Notes: a model not told the origin generated them from the sequence alone. Numbered from the stretch's first letter, positions 10,142-19,081 are shown. The stretch is DNA of 64,000 bases from Microvirga terrae (GCF_013307435.2 NZ_CP102845.1:1116001-1180000), one strand, 5' to 3'. Numbers and translations are program-made.

Positions 10142-10319
10142 CGTTGAAAATCCTGGAAACGGCGCCAGATGCGGGAGCACGCCGTGTCTGTCAAGCAAGG
10201 TTTGCGCTGCCAACGTGACCCTTGTGCATCACGGACATGAGATTCACCAATATTCCTTACCAACCCTTAACGAAGCACGGCCTTATTCTCGCCGCCTGTT
10301 TCGCATCACTCATAGATTC

Positions 10320-11012
10320 ATGGCCATCCTGCATTCTTATCCGTTCTGTCCGCAGTCGCGGTTCGCGCGTCTCGTTTTCGCGGAGCTCGGTCTCGAGCCG
10401 GATGTGGTCGAGGAGAAGCCGTGGGACCGGCGCATCTCCTTTCTCGAGATCAACCCGGCCGGGAATCTGCCGCTTCTCGTCGACGATAACGGGCTCGCGG
10501 TGGCGGCCCCCTTCTGCCTCGCGGAGTACATTGACGAGACGCGGGGCGAGGATATGCGGGACCGGCGCTTCCTGCCGCGGGATCTCGCGCAGCGGGTCGA
10601 GGTCCGCCGCCTGCTCGACTGGTTCCTGGTGAAGTTCCACGGCGAGGTCTCGGATTACCTCGCGACGGAAAAGATCTATAAGCGGTTCATGCCCATCGAG
10701 CTGGGCGGCGGCCCGCCCGACATGGGGGCGATTCGCGCCGCCCAGACCAATGTGCGATACCATCTCAAATATATCGGTTTTCTGATTTCCCAGCGAAATT
10801 GGTTGGCCGGCGACCAGATGACCTATGCGGATCTGGCGGCGGCCGCCCATCTGTCGGTGGTGGATTATCTCGGCGACGTGCCATGGGACGAGGACGAAAC
10901 AGCGAAGCATTGGTACGCCAGGATCAAGTCCCGGCCGTCCTTCCGCGCGCTCCTCGCGGACCGGGTGCCGGGGATGGCGCCGGCGGAGCATTACGACAAC
11001 CTGGATTTCTAG
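10320..11012 (+). CDS. Glutathione S-transferase family protein
   Basis: 230 residues, with a thioredoxin-like N-terminal domain starting [14 protein letters not shown] and the conserved glutathione-binding turn [14 protein letters not shown] (cis-Pro about residue 50). An all-helical C-terminal domain follows, with the N-capping-like [13 protein letters not shown] segment near 175. The residue that activates glutathione cannot be assigned with certainty (Ser or Cys in the first ten residues). The start at 10320 fits the family; the frame is open further upstream. queG follows within a few bases. Confidence 0.85.
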   Translation: MAILHSYPFCPQSRFARLVFAELGLEPDVVEEKPWDRRISFLEINPAGNLPLLVDDNGLAVAAPFCLAEYIDETRGEDMRDRRFLPRDLAQRVEVRRLLDWFLVKFHGEVSDYLATEKIYKRFMPIELGGGPPDMGAIRAAQTNVRYHLKYIGFLISQRNWLAGDQMTYADLAAAAHLSVVDYLGDVPWDEDETAKHWYARIKSRPSFRALLADRVPGMAPAEHYDNLDF

Positions 11013-11014
11013 AC

Positions 11015-12142
11015 GTCACGGCTCTCAAGCAGGCATTCGTCGAGCGGGCGAAGGCGCTCGGCTTCGATGCGGTTCGCATCGCCAGGCCTGACGCGATCCC
11101 GCTGGCTCCCGAGCGGCTCAACGCCTGGCTCGAGGCCGGCCATCACGGATCGATGGACTGGATGGCCGAGACGGCGGAGCGCCGGGCCGACCCGCGGGTT
11201 CTGTGGCCCGAGGTGCGCAGCGTCATCCTGCTCGGGCTGAACTACGGTCCCGACAACGACCCGCTGACCGAACTCGCCGAAAGGGATCGCGGCTACATCT
11301 CGGTCTATGCCCGCAACCGCGACTATCACGACGTGATCAAGGGCAAGCTCAAGGAGGCGGCGGGCTTCCTCGCCGCGAAGGCCTCGTCCGACGTGAAGGT
11401 CTTCGTCGACACCGCACCCGTGATGGAGAAGCCGCTCGCTGAGGCCGCCGGCCTCGGCTGGCAAGGCAAGCACACGGTCGTGGTCTCGCGGGAGTTCGGC
11501 GACTGGCTGTTCCTGGGCGCCATCTTCACCACGGCGGAACTCTCGGCCGACGAGCCGGAGCGCGACCGCTGCGGCTCGTGCCGGCGCTGCCTCGACGTCT
11601 GCCCGACGCAGGCCTTTCCCGCGCCCTACCGGCTCGATGCTCGCCGCTGCATCTCGTATCTGACCATCGAGCACAAGGGGCACATTCCGGACGAGCTGCG
11701 GCCGGGCATCGGCAACCGGATCTTCGGCTGCGACGATTGTCTCGCCGTCTGCCCGTGGAACAAGTTCGCCCAAGCGGGACGGGAGGCGCGGCTCGTGCAG
11801 CGCGAGGATCTGTCGGCACTGCCGCTCCGGGACCTGGCGCGGCTCGACGATCCCGCCTTCCGGGCCCGCTTCTCCGGCACCCCGATCAAGCGCACCGGCC
11901 GCGACCGCTTCGTCCGCAACGTGCTCATCGCGATCGGCAATTCGGGCGATGCGGCCCTGGCCGACGAGGCCCTGCGCCTTCTCGACGACGCCTCGCCGCT
12001 CGTGCGGGCCATGGCCGCCTGGGCCACCGGCCGGCTGCTTCCGCCGGATACGGTCGGCCGCCATGCGGCCGGGCGGCTCGAGCGCGAAGAGGATCCGGAC
12101 GTGCGCGAGGAATGGCGCCGCGTCTTCGCGGCGTCGGCGTGA
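11015..12142 (+). CDS. queG: Epoxyqueuosine reductase QueG, start codon unusual
   Basis: Cobalamin- and Fe4S4-dependent enzyme that reduces epoxyqueuosine to queuosine in tRNA. Two ferredoxin clusters are visible ([12 protein letters not shown] and [14 protein letters not shown]), after the QueG N-terminal domain and before a HEAT-like C-terminus (residues about 300-375). Homology-like sequence begins [16 protein letters not shown], but the codon where Met is expected (11015) is GTC and the next is ACG. The nearest in-frame standard start is TTG at 10910, 35 codons upstream inside the GST gene. Either start is unconventional, so the coordinate given is the domain boundary. Confidence 0.88.
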   Translation, partial: VTALKQAFVERAKALGFDAVRIARPDAIPLAPERLNAWLEAGHHGSMDWMAETAERRADPRVLWPEVRSVILLGLNYGPDNDPLTELAERDRGYISVYARNRDYHDVIKGKLKEAAGFLAAKASSDVKVFVDTAPVMEKPLAEAAGLGWQGKHTVVVSREFGDWLFLGAIFTTAELSADEPERDRCGSCRRCLDVCPTQAFPAPYRLDARRCISYLTIEHKGHIPDELRPGIGNRIFGCDDCLAVCPWNKFAQAGREARLVQREDLSALPLRDLARLDDPAFRARFSGTPIKRTGRDRFVRNVLIAIGNSGDAALADEALRLLDDASPLVRAMAAWATGRLLPPDTVGRHAAGRLEREEDPDVREEWRRVFAASA

Positions 12143-12146
12143 GCCT

Positions 12147-13079
12147 TCAGGCCGCGTGGCGGTTCGCCGTCGGGCCGAAATGGTCGATGTAGCGCGGGTT
12201 GATCGCCTTGACCGGCAGGACGACGAGCACGTCCGTGGTGCCGAACTGCCGGTCGATTACCGCACCCGTGCCGAACGTGGCGCCGAGGCGCAGATAGCCC
12301 TTGATCAGGGGCGGCAGCGCGTGGAGCGCAGCCTTCGGATCGACGGCATCCCTGGGCAGGATGTCCATCGCGGTGAAGCGCTCCGGCAGCGCGCGGGCCT
12401 GCCACTCGGCCGGGGCGGCCGCATAATGGTGCAGGAAGCTCAGGGGCAGCGCCAGATCCTGCGGCTCCGTGCCCACGAGGCTCGCGCAGCCCAGCATCAC
12501 GTCGATCTTGTGGTGGAGGACATAGGCCCAGATGCCGTGCCAGAGCAGCTCGACGGTGCGCTTGGTGCGGTAGGCCTCCAGCACGCAGGAGCGGCCGAGT
12601 TCCAGGAAGCGCAGACCGGGATGCGCCTTGAACAGGGGAGCGATGTCATACTCGCCGCGGGTGTAGAAGCCGCCATGCCGGGCCGCTACGTCCTGGCGCA
12701 GAAGCCGGTAGGTTCCCACCACCTTCGGCTTCGCCGGGCGAAAGGCCTTGGGCTTCACGTCGTGGTCGAGCACGAGAAGGTGGTCGCAGATGAAATCGTA
12801 AGCATCCACGTCCCGGCGCGAGATCAGGGCCGCGCTGCTGGGGGAGGCTGACATCTCCTCGTAGAAGACCTTGAAGCGCAGGCGCTGCGCCTTCCTAATC
12901 TCCTTGGCGGTGGTTGCAAGGCGCACTTCAAGCGAGCCGATCCGGCCGAGCACGGGATCGAGGCTGCCGTAATCGCGCACGATCCGGTCCTTGCCGGGCA
13001 TGAACTGGGTCAGGCCATACGGGCGCACACCCAGCCAAGCAGGACGATCGGCTGCCTCGTTCAACGGAGATAGGTTCAT
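12147..13079 (-). CDS. olsB: OlsB-like N-acyltransferase (GNAT fold)
   Basis: 310 residues resembling ornithine N-acyltransferase OlsB, which transfers a 3-hydroxyacyl chain from ACP to ornithine in ornithine-lipid synthesis. Typical segments are EIRKAQRLRFKVFYEEM, DAYDFICDHLLVLD, VVGTYRLLRQDVA and FLELGRSCVLEAYR. I start at ATG 13079 because GAGG lies five bases upstream; a longer frame to 13229 is less convincing. It is convergent with queG (4-base gap). With pmtA in the same window, it points to a membrane rich in phosphatidylcholine and ornithine lipids. Confidence 0.78.
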   Translation of the reverse strand: MNLSPLNEAADRPAWLGVRPYGLTQFMPGKDRIVRDYGSLDPVLGRIGSLEVRLATTAKEIRKAQRLRFKVFYEEMSASPSSAALISRRDVDAYDFICDHLLVLDHDVKPKAFRPAKPKVVGTYRLLRQDVAARHGGFYTRGEYDIAPLFKAHPGLRFLELGRSCVLEAYRTKRTVELLWHGIWAYVLHHKIDVMLGCASLVGTEPQDLALPLSFLHHYAAAPAEWQARALPERFTAMDILPRDAVDPKAALHALPPLIKGYLRLGATFGTGAVIDRQFGTTDVLVVLPVKAINPRYIDHFGPTANRHAA

Positions 13080-13256
13080 CGCTGCCTCACAGGGTCGTGC
13101 CTCCGGGAAGGGATCGGCCGCGGTGCCGTCCCGCTTCAACCCTGACATAAAACCCATTCCAAACTGTTTTGTGACAGAAAACATAAGCGTCCCGGTGGAA
13201 AATATCGAGATCGGCACGGGTGTCCGCAAGGCGGCGTGTGGCCCTGAGGAGACCTC

Positions 13257-14564
13257 CTAGGCGGCTGCAGGGCGCCGGTCCCCATGGGCGCGGTACGACA
13301 GGGCTTCCGCCACATGGATGCGCCGGACGCAAACCTCCCCGTCGAGGTCGGCAAGGGTGCGACCCACCTTGAGCACGCGGTGGAAGCCGCGCGCCGACAG
13401 GCGCATGGCGTTGGCAGCGTCGCGGATGAGGGACAGGCCCTCCGGGTCGGGCCGGGCCACCTCCTCGAGGAGTGCCGGCGGGCAGGCCGCATTGGTCGCG
13501 ACGCCTTCGAGGTTCAGGCCCGCATAGCGTTTCGCCTGCCGCTCCCGGGCCCGGGCGACGCGGGCCGCCACCTCGGCCGAGCCCTCCACGGGCGCCGGCA
13601 GGATGAGGTCGGCGGCCGTGACCGCGGGAACCTCGATGGCGAGATCGATGCGGTCGAGGAGCGGGCCGGACAGGCGTGCCTGATATTGCGCGACGCAGCG
13701 CTCGTTCGGCTGGCGACGGCACACATAGCCCGGCTCGGTCGCCTGTCCGCAGCGGCAGGGATTCATCGCCGCCACGAGCTGGAAGCGCGCCGGATAGGTG
13801 ACGCGATGATTGGCCCGGGCAATCAGGATTTCGCCGGCTTCCAATGGTTGGCGCAGGGAATCGAGGACCTGAGGCTGGAACTCCGGCAGCTCGTCGAGGA
13901 AGAGCACGCCATGGTGCGCCAGGGAGGCCTCGCCGGGACGGGCATTGAGGCCACCGCCCACGAGCGCTGCCATGGAGGCCGAGTGATGCGGAGCCCGGAA
14001 TGGACGGCGGTTGGAGAGTGCGCCGTCCGCGAGGAGGCCCGCCACCGACTGAATCATCGACACTTCCAGCAATTCCCGCGGCGAGAGCGGCGGCAGGATG
14101 GACGGCAGCCGCTGGGCGAGCATGGATTTGCCGGCGCCAGGCGGGCCGTTCATGAGCAGGTTGTGGGAGCCGGCCGCGGCGATCTCGAGGGTGCGCTTCG
14201 CACTCTCCTGGCCCTTGATGTCGCGCAGGTCCGGCAGAGAGCCGGAGGCCGGCATGATGGCCGGCTCCGGCCGCGCCATCACTTGGGTGCCCTTGAAATG
14301 GTTGGCGAGCTGGATCAGGGAGCGCGGCGCCAGGATCTCGATGTCGCTTCCGGCCCAGGCGGCCTCGGACCCGCAGGCCTCGGGACAGATCAGCCCGTGC
14401 TCGCGCTCATAGGCCGCCATGGCGGCGGGCAGGACACCCGCCACCGACGTGACGGTGCCGTCGAGCGCCAGTTCGCCCAGGACCGTGAAACCGGCGAGCG
14501 CATCCGCCGGAACGGCCCCGATGGCCGCCATGACTCCAAGGGCGATCGGCAGGTCGTAGTGGCT
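13257..14564 (-). pseudogene. comM: comM (YifB Mg-chelatase-like AAA ATPase), C-terminal 435 codons, cut by island
   Basis: ComM is a DNA-branch-migration helicase used in natural transformation. This fragment starts in frame at SHYDLPIALGVMAAIG, exactly where the N-terminal piece at 28060-28290 stops. It keeps the Walker A box NGPPGAGKSMLA, Walker B LFLDELPEF and the C-terminal domain with GFHRVLKVGRTLADL. Together the pieces make 512 residues, the normal family length. An internal ATG (14531) could still produce a 424-residue protein, but without the N-terminal domain. Confidence 0.92.
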
Positions 14565-14626
14565 GCTTTTGACGTATGTGCCCAGACCTACTCTTAAGAG
14601 GACTACAATGGTGACTCAGGTGAGGA

Positions 14627-14673
14627 GCCGCATGACGTGCGAGCTGGTTAGGGTTGCACGCACGTCATGCGGC
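14627..14673. repeat. Perfect 15-bp inverted repeat at the left island end
   Basis: GCCGCATGACGTGCG (14627-14641) and its exact complement (14659-14673) flank a 17-base loop. It sits 60 bases inside the comM junction. It could be a recombinase-binding end structure or the 3' end of the minus-strand integrase mRNA. A weaker stem (14725-14757) lies between it and that gene's stop. The rest of 14565-14773 shows no gene. Confidence 0.75.
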
Positions 14674-14773
14674 GGATCCAGAAAACACCTCCAAGCCAGA
14701 TGGCACCCGCAGGGTTAGCTTTCTAAGGAAGGCGAGAACCCCCAAGAACGCTTCCTTTGTGAGGCGTAGTCCC

Positions 14774-15985
14774 TCAATACAACCGGGCAGCTTTCCCCAT
14801 TAGGCTCTCAGCATCATTGTAGTAGGCAGCAGCCTGTTGAACTGAGCGGTGTTGTGATTGTTGCATTGCCTCCGGCAGGGGCACACCGTCGTGAGCAGCC
14901 TGTGTTAGGTATCCAGAGCGAAGTCCATGCGCACTGAATAGGCTAGAGTCGAGGCCTGCAAGCCGGCAGCGCCGCTTGATAACATCATTGACGCCATCGC
15001 CGCTGATCGCACTTGTGCCAATCCGACCCCATCGGTCAATGGATCGAAACACGGCTCCTGATGTGATCCCAGCACGATCCAGCCAGGTTGTGAGCGCATC
15101 GGCAGGGCGCCCGATGAGGAGGGCACGTGAACCTTCATCGGCATTGCCGCGCTTCGTGCGTCCGAGGTGGACCGCAAGGCAGGAGATCTTGAGGGATTCT
15201 GGATCCTGCGGATTTGCGGGAACGAGGGGGAGAGTCTCAATCTGATCGACCCTCAATGAGGCGACTTCCGATCGCCGTCTGCCGCCAGAGGCGAACGCCG
15301 TCAGGAGGAGGGCGCGATCACGGAGATCAACGAGCCGGTTCAGCACGCAAGTGGCAAGCAGCCGGTTGAGCACCGCACGGGTGACTGCCCGCTGGCTCTT
15401 GCGTTGAACCGGCCGTGCACATGCCCGCACGGCGAGGCGGAGTGCGGTCTTGAAGGCCGGTGTGGCAAACGCCGGGTCAAGATCGCGCCAGCGATGCAGC
15501 GTCGCCCAGCTCGCGAGGCGGCGGCGAACGGTTGCCGGTGCGTGTGGTCCATCCGCCCGAAGAAAACGTTCGGCCTTAAGTCTTTCCGCGACAGCGCCAG
15601 GTATGCCATGGCCAGGATCTGTCTCCCGCTTGACCGGGTCCCAGAGATGATGAGCCAGGAATTTCAGGGCTAAGCCTTCAGGTGCTGGCCAGGGGAGGGG
15701 AAGCCCAGTCGCGGCGAGCGCCCAGGCTTCCAGGTAGCCCAAGTCCGAGGCGAGGGCGCGCAAGGTGTTGGCCCCCATACCCTCCTCAACCAGGTGTTTG
15801 AGGGTCGCGACATCCTCATCCGTGAGCAGGGCCGCCAGCGCCTCGCGGCGATCGGCCGGAAGGATGCCAGCGAGGGCATCGAGTTCGTTCGCGCGATGAA
15901 GGCTGGCATCACTCGTGGGATTGGAATCCGGCGTGCTCACGTCGAGGCTCTCCCAGGAAGGCCCTGCAGAGCTGGCAGAACACAT
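14774..15985 (-). CDS. Tyrosine recombinase/integrase (403 aa)
   Basis: Site-specific recombinase with all catalytic elements: box I Arg in GGRRRSEVASL, a Lys in GRTKRGN, HGLRSGYLTQ (HxxR), SQHRSVQQAAAYY (second His) and the Tyr nucleophile in AYYND near the C-terminus. The N-terminal half is the SAM-like core-binding domain. It differs from the recombinases at 21.5-27.8 kb and belongs to the type common on alphaproteobacterial plasmids and islands. A perfect palindrome 110 bases upstream (16096-16126) is a candidate site or operator. The start is uncertain: ATG at 15985 or the GTG 15 codons later. Confidence 0.85.
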   Translation of the reverse strand: MCSASSAGPSWESLDVSTPDSNPTSDASLHRANELDALAGILPADRREALAALLTDEDVATLKHLVEEGMGANTLRALASDLGYLEAWALAATGLPLPWPAPEGLALKFLAHHLWDPVKRETDPGHGIPGAVAERLKAERFLRADGPHAPATVRRRLASWATLHRWRDLDPAFATPAFKTALRLAVRACARPVQRKSQRAVTRAVLNRLLATCVLNRLVDLRDRALLLTAFASGGRRRSEVASLRVDQIETLPLVPANPQDPESLKISCLAVHLGRTKRGNADEGSRALLIGRPADALTTWLDRAGITSGAVFRSIDRWGRIGTSAISGDGVNDVIKRRCRLAGLDSSLFSAHGLRSGYLTQAAHDGVPLPEAMQQSQHRSVQQAAAYYNDAESLMGKAARLY

Positions 15986-16095
15986 TGGCTCACAAACGGA
16001 TAGAGATCGGACGCCAGAGAGGGAATGGGTTGCATGGCGGCTTGGACCAGAGGGAACGGGAGCCCTTTATGGCCTGTTTTCAAACGTAAGCGCAA

Positions 16096-16126
16096 CACTC
16101 CCGATAATTGGGGATTATCGGGAGTG
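16096..16126. promoter_or_regulatory. loxP-like palindrome (13-bp arms, 5-bp spacer)
   Basis: CACTCCCGATAAT and its exact complement flank TGGGG. The right half of the left arm plus the spacer (CGATAATTGGGG, 16102-16113) recurs once, at 16244-16255. It lies just upstream of the 403-aa recombinase gene. It may be the recombinase core site or an autoregulatory operator. The region 15986-16452 holds no other clear gene. Confidence 0.6.
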
Positions 16127-16365
16127 AGATGGGTGGAATGCGCGAGCCATCACTGGGCGTAGTGAATTCAAGCATAAATACGGGTGGCGTGCTGAAGTGA
16201 AATAATCACAAGAACTTAAAGGGATTGTTCAGTATGGTCATTGCGATAATTGGGGCATTTCGGGGCGACGGCTCCCTCAGAAGAGGATCCATAATTCGAT
16301 CCGGGCATGACCTCACCCAGCGGGCCCGCAGCAGCTTGGCTTCACTAAGGCCGAGGCTGACCTAG

Positions 16366-16449
16366 GAGAGCCTGATCCAGGAAGAAAACACTGATCAGAT
16401 TCTCTCTGACTTGGCCGAGCACGCCACCAACCCTGCCGCTGCAATCTAA
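16366..16449 (+). pseudogene. Possible C-terminal remnant of a DUF892 (YciE) ferritin-like protein
   Basis: After an in-frame TAG, the plus strand reads ESLIQEENTDQILSDLAEHA and ends at TAA (16447). This resembles the last helix of YciE/DUF892 proteins (pattern LL..TL.EEK.TDE.LT.LAE). Only 27 codons remain, so it is tentative. Confidence 0.3.
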
Positions 16450-16452
16450 TGC

Positions 16453-17006
16453 TTATTGGGGCGAATTGCCCTTCTGGGCGATCTTCGCCGACGGAGCCGA
16501 GCGTTGAGCCTCAGAGCTGGAGTGGGAGGACCATTGGTCCCAGACCAAGCGGCGCCGCCGAGCCGCTGTCCAAGCGTAACGGGGATCGCCTTCCAAGTGG
16601 TGGAGGTGATCACTGAGGCGGTTGCGTTCCAACCAGGTCAAAGCTGCCTCGAGTTCAGGCAGCGTCATCTGGCCTCGTCCCTTGTTGCCGAACACCCGCT
16701 TCAGCACCGCATTGTAGCGATGGTAGAGCCCCTCACCAACATGCGGCACCTGCAATCCGGCTTCGTCCTCCACGGACTGAGCGGCAACGGCCTCACCGAT
16801 GCGAGCCCGCAGCCGCCGTTCCGTCGCGGATGGCGGCTCGATCAGGTGTGCTTGCTCGGCCTTTCGTGCTCGCCGAGCCTCTTCGAAGACCGGGCCGGGC
16901 TTCAGCGTTGCGTAGCGCAGACCCAGCGCATTGCTCTCCAAGGGCGTAATTCCACGTCCCTCGCCCTCATCCCGGTGTGCCGCGAGATGCGCGGCGAGCC
17001 AAGAGG
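16453..17006 (-). pseudogene. Unknown gene truncated at its 5' end by the IS3 element
   Basis: An open frame of about 184 codons runs out of the insertion sequence. Its only upstream ATG (17019) lies inside the IS terminal repeat, so the true N-terminus is gone. The remainder is helical and charged, with LYHRYNAVLKRVFGNKGRG followed by MTLPELEAALTWLERN, reminiscent of the DNA-binding tail of phage antirepressor-type proteins (ORF6C-like), but I cannot assign it. No matching N-terminal piece is found on the other side of the IS. Confidence 0.5.
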
Positions 17007-17040
17007 TGGCCTGCCCCATGTGGGTGATCCGTATGTGATG

Positions 17041-17865
17041 TTAATTCAGCGTCGGTCTGGGCGCCAGCTTGGAAGCCGAGACCAAGACCTCAGGTGCAGG
17101 TGGCCGGTAGCCCAGGGATGAGTGCGGGCGCACCGTGTTGTAATGCCGGCGCCAACTCTCGATGATCACCTTTGCCTCTTCCAGAGTGTAGAAGATCTCT
17201 CCTTTCAGCAACTCGTCCCGCAGCTTCGAGTTGAAGCTCTCGCAATAGCCGTTCTCCCAGGGACTGCCCGGCTCGATGTAAGCCGTCCTGGCGCCCACAG
17301 CCGCGATCCACTCGCGCACCGCTTTGGCCACGAACTCGCTGCCGTTGTCGGAACGAATATGGCCTGGAATACCACGCAGGATGAACAGGTCCGAGAGCAC
17401 GTCGATCACATCGACGGCTTTCAGCTTCCGGTTCACCCGGATCGCAAGGCACTCGCGCGTGAACTCGTCGATGACGTTGAGCATGCGGAACTTGCGCCCG
17501 TCATGGGTGCGATCTTCGACGAAGTCATACGACCAGACATGGTTGGGGTACTCCGGCCGCAGCCGGATGCAGGATCCGTCGTTGAGCCAGAGCCGGCCTC
17601 TCTTGGGTTGCTTTTGTGGCACTTTGAGCCCCTCCCGCCGCCAAATCCGCTCGACCCGCTTCTTGTTCACGAGCCAGCCAGCGTCTCGCAGCAGGGCTGT
17701 GATGCGCCGGTAGCCATAGCGGCCGTACTGAGTGGCCAGAGCGATGATGTCGGCCGTCAAAGCCGCTTCATCCACCGGCTGTTGGGGGACCTTGCGCTGG
17801 GTAGAGCGATGCTGGCCCAGAACCCGACAGGCCAACCGTTCCGAGACACCATATTTGGCGATCAC
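17041..17865 (-). CDS. IS3-family transposase OrfB (catalytic domain)
   Basis: 274 residues from a GTG at 17865, but the frame continues upstream to about 17895 and is normally reached by a frameshift from orfA. It has an HTH_21 domain (YGRYGYRRITALLRDAGW) and an rve integrase core with the DDE triad: Asp in VWSYDFVEDRT, Asp in IRSDNGSEF, and Glu in PWENGYCESFNSKLRDE. Catalyses strand transfer of the element. It appears intact. Confidence 0.93.
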   Translation of the reverse strand: MIAKYGVSERLACRVLGQHRSTQRKVPQQPVDEAALTADIIALATQYGRYGYRRITALLRDAGWLVNKKRVERIWRREGLKVPQKQPKRGRLWLNDGSCIRLRPEYPNHVWSYDFVEDRTHDGRKFRMLNVIDEFTRECLAIRVNRKLKAVDVIDVLSDLFILRGIPGHIRSDNGSEFVAKAVREWIAAVGARTAYIEPGSPWENGYCESFNSKLRDELLKGEIFYTLEEAKVIIESWRRHYNTVRPHSSLGYRPPAPEVLVSASKLAPRPTLN

Positions 17866-17897
17866 ATGCTCTACACAGGCGCGACGGCGGGCGGGGC

Positions 17898-18176
17898 CTA
17901 CCAGTTTCCCGACGCAGCTTCCTTGAGGATGAGCTTCTCCAGGGTGAGATCCGAGACCGCCCGGCGCAGCCGGGCGTTCTCCAGCTCGAGCTCCTTCATC
18001 CGTTTGACTTGATCGGATTTGAGTCCGCCGTACTCATTGCGCCACCGGTAGTACGTGACCTCCGTCACACCGATCTGGCGGATGGCCTCGGCCATCGTCC
18101 GGCCTTGTGCCGTCAGCACGTCTACCTGTCGTAACTTGGAAACGATTTCTTCGGCCGTGTGCCTCTTCTTGCCCAT
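17898..18176 (-). CDS. IS3-family transposase OrfA (HTH)
   Basis: 92 residues with a helix-turn-helix (MAEAIRQIGVTEVTYYRW) and a C-terminal leucine zipper (MKELELENARLRRAVSDL) ending in the group signature LEKLILKEAASGN. Binds the terminal repeats and supplies the N-terminal part of the OrfAB fusion transposase. Confidence 0.93.
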   Translation of the reverse strand: MGKKRHTAEEIVSKLRQVDVLTAQGRTMAEAIRQIGVTEVTYYRWRNEYGGLKSDQVKRMKELELENARLRRAVSDLTLEKLILKEAASGNW

Positions 18177-18320
18177 CTTCAGTCCTCCTTCGGCTCAAAA
18201 GCCATACTTCAGGGAGGATCACTTTTCAGGGGGCAGACCACAACGCCCGACCATCCATTTTGGTCGGCCGAGGGACAGATACGTATTGAGAGAGTGAGAG
18301 CCTTTCTCAAGGAGATCGCA

Positions 18321-18527
18321 GTGAGAAAGGCTGGAGCGCTGCCGACCCCGCCGGAAGAGGTCGAGCGCCGGCGCAAGTTCGTCGAGGCGGCCCATCACAA
18401 TAACCTCATGGCCGGCATTGAACGGGACCCAACAACTGATCCGATCTTTGAGGCGTTCATCAGGGGTGACATCGACATAACGGATATTCTGCCGGCGATC
18501 AGGAGCCTTGATACTGACACGGAGTGA
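18321..18527 (+). CDS. VbhA-like Fic antitoxin, orphan
   Basis: 68 residues from a GTG with AAGGAG six bases upstream. It reads EEVERRRKFVEAAHHNNLMA, then GIERDPTTDPIFEAFIRGDI, the pattern of VbhA antitoxins, whose inhibitory helix blocks the ATP site of a Fic AMP-transferase. In canonical members this helix carries S/T-x-x-x-E-G; here the aligned positions are Asn and Ala (NNLMAG), so inhibition may be lost or altered. No Fic gene (HPFxxGNGR) follows, only 50 bases and then a convergent gene. The IS ends 80 bases upstream. Confidence 0.7.
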   Translation: MRKAGALPTPPEEVERRRKFVEAAHHNNLMAGIERDPTTDPIFEAFIRGDIDITDILPAIRSLDTDTE

Positions 18528-18578
18528 ACGGGGCATTCGGCCCGCTACGTTTCTCGATCTGATCACAGGGGCTTGCCA

Positions 18579-18995
18579 TCACTCGTCGCGCCGGCGTCGT
18601 GCGCTGCGTCTGTTGGCGACTTCATTGGCTAGCACAGCGAGCCAGGCGAGGGTCAGGACCGCCGCAGGAGCCCCCGCTGCGGCGAGAAAATACGCCTCAC
18701 CGATGTAGCCGGCCCACAGAGCGCCGCCGCCGACCAGCAGATAGAAGGCCGGCGCAAGAGGATAGTAGAACAGGAACCTGGTTGAACGGACTTGCTGCGG
18801 TCGCCTCTCACTCCGCCGGTTGGCGATCTCATTCGCCACGACCGCGGCCCACGCCAGAACCAACACGGCGGCAGGCGTGCCGAGAAAGGCCAAGAACTCG
18901 ACCCCGTCGAAGTCACCAGTTTGCACAAGGTAGCAGCCGATGGCCAACATGATGGCCGGGGGGATCAGGAACCCGAGAGCATACCTACGGATCAT
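18579..18995 (-). CDS. Small membrane protein with an internal duplication
   Basis: 138 residues from the ATG at 18995 (MIRRYALGFLIPP). Four hydrophobic segments are arranged as two copies of one unit. The first contains GTPAAVLVLAWAAVVANEIA followed by NRRSERR. The second contains GAPAAVLTLAWLAVLANEVA followed by NRRSARR. A charged linker joins them. The duplication is nearly exact over about 25 residues and suggests a pseudo-symmetric membrane protein. No function known. Confidence 0.6.
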   Translation of the reverse strand: MIRRYALGFLIPPAIMLAIGCYLVQTGDFDGVEFLAFLGTPAAVLVLAWAAVVANEIANRRSERRPQQVRSTRFLFYYPLAPAFYLLVGGGALWAGYIGEAYFLAAAGAPAAVLTLAWLAVLANEVANRRSARRRRDE

Positions 18996-19081
18996 GGCGA
19001 GACTTCCACGCTTGATCGCGCCCAGGACAGGATCGGATGGATGCCTGCATTCCGATAGGCCTGTGCCGGCGGTGCATCGCC

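Larger units (their letters stand above)
17007..18240 (-). mobile_element. IS3-family insertion sequence (IS407-like group)
   Basis: 1234 bp with orfA and orfB in overlapping frames. Imperfect terminal inverted repeats share TGGYCTGCCCC and GTGATCC (17007-17030 and 18216-18240). The flanking four bases differ (GAGG against CAAC), so there is no target duplication. The genes on both sides appear truncated, which suggests an adjacent deletion or recombination between copies. Confidence 0.92.

Noticed and set aside
18528..18578. Remnant of a Fic toxin gene downstream of the VbhA-like antitoxin
   Set aside because: Only 51 bases separate it from a convergent gene, and no Fic-like sequence is readable in any frame.
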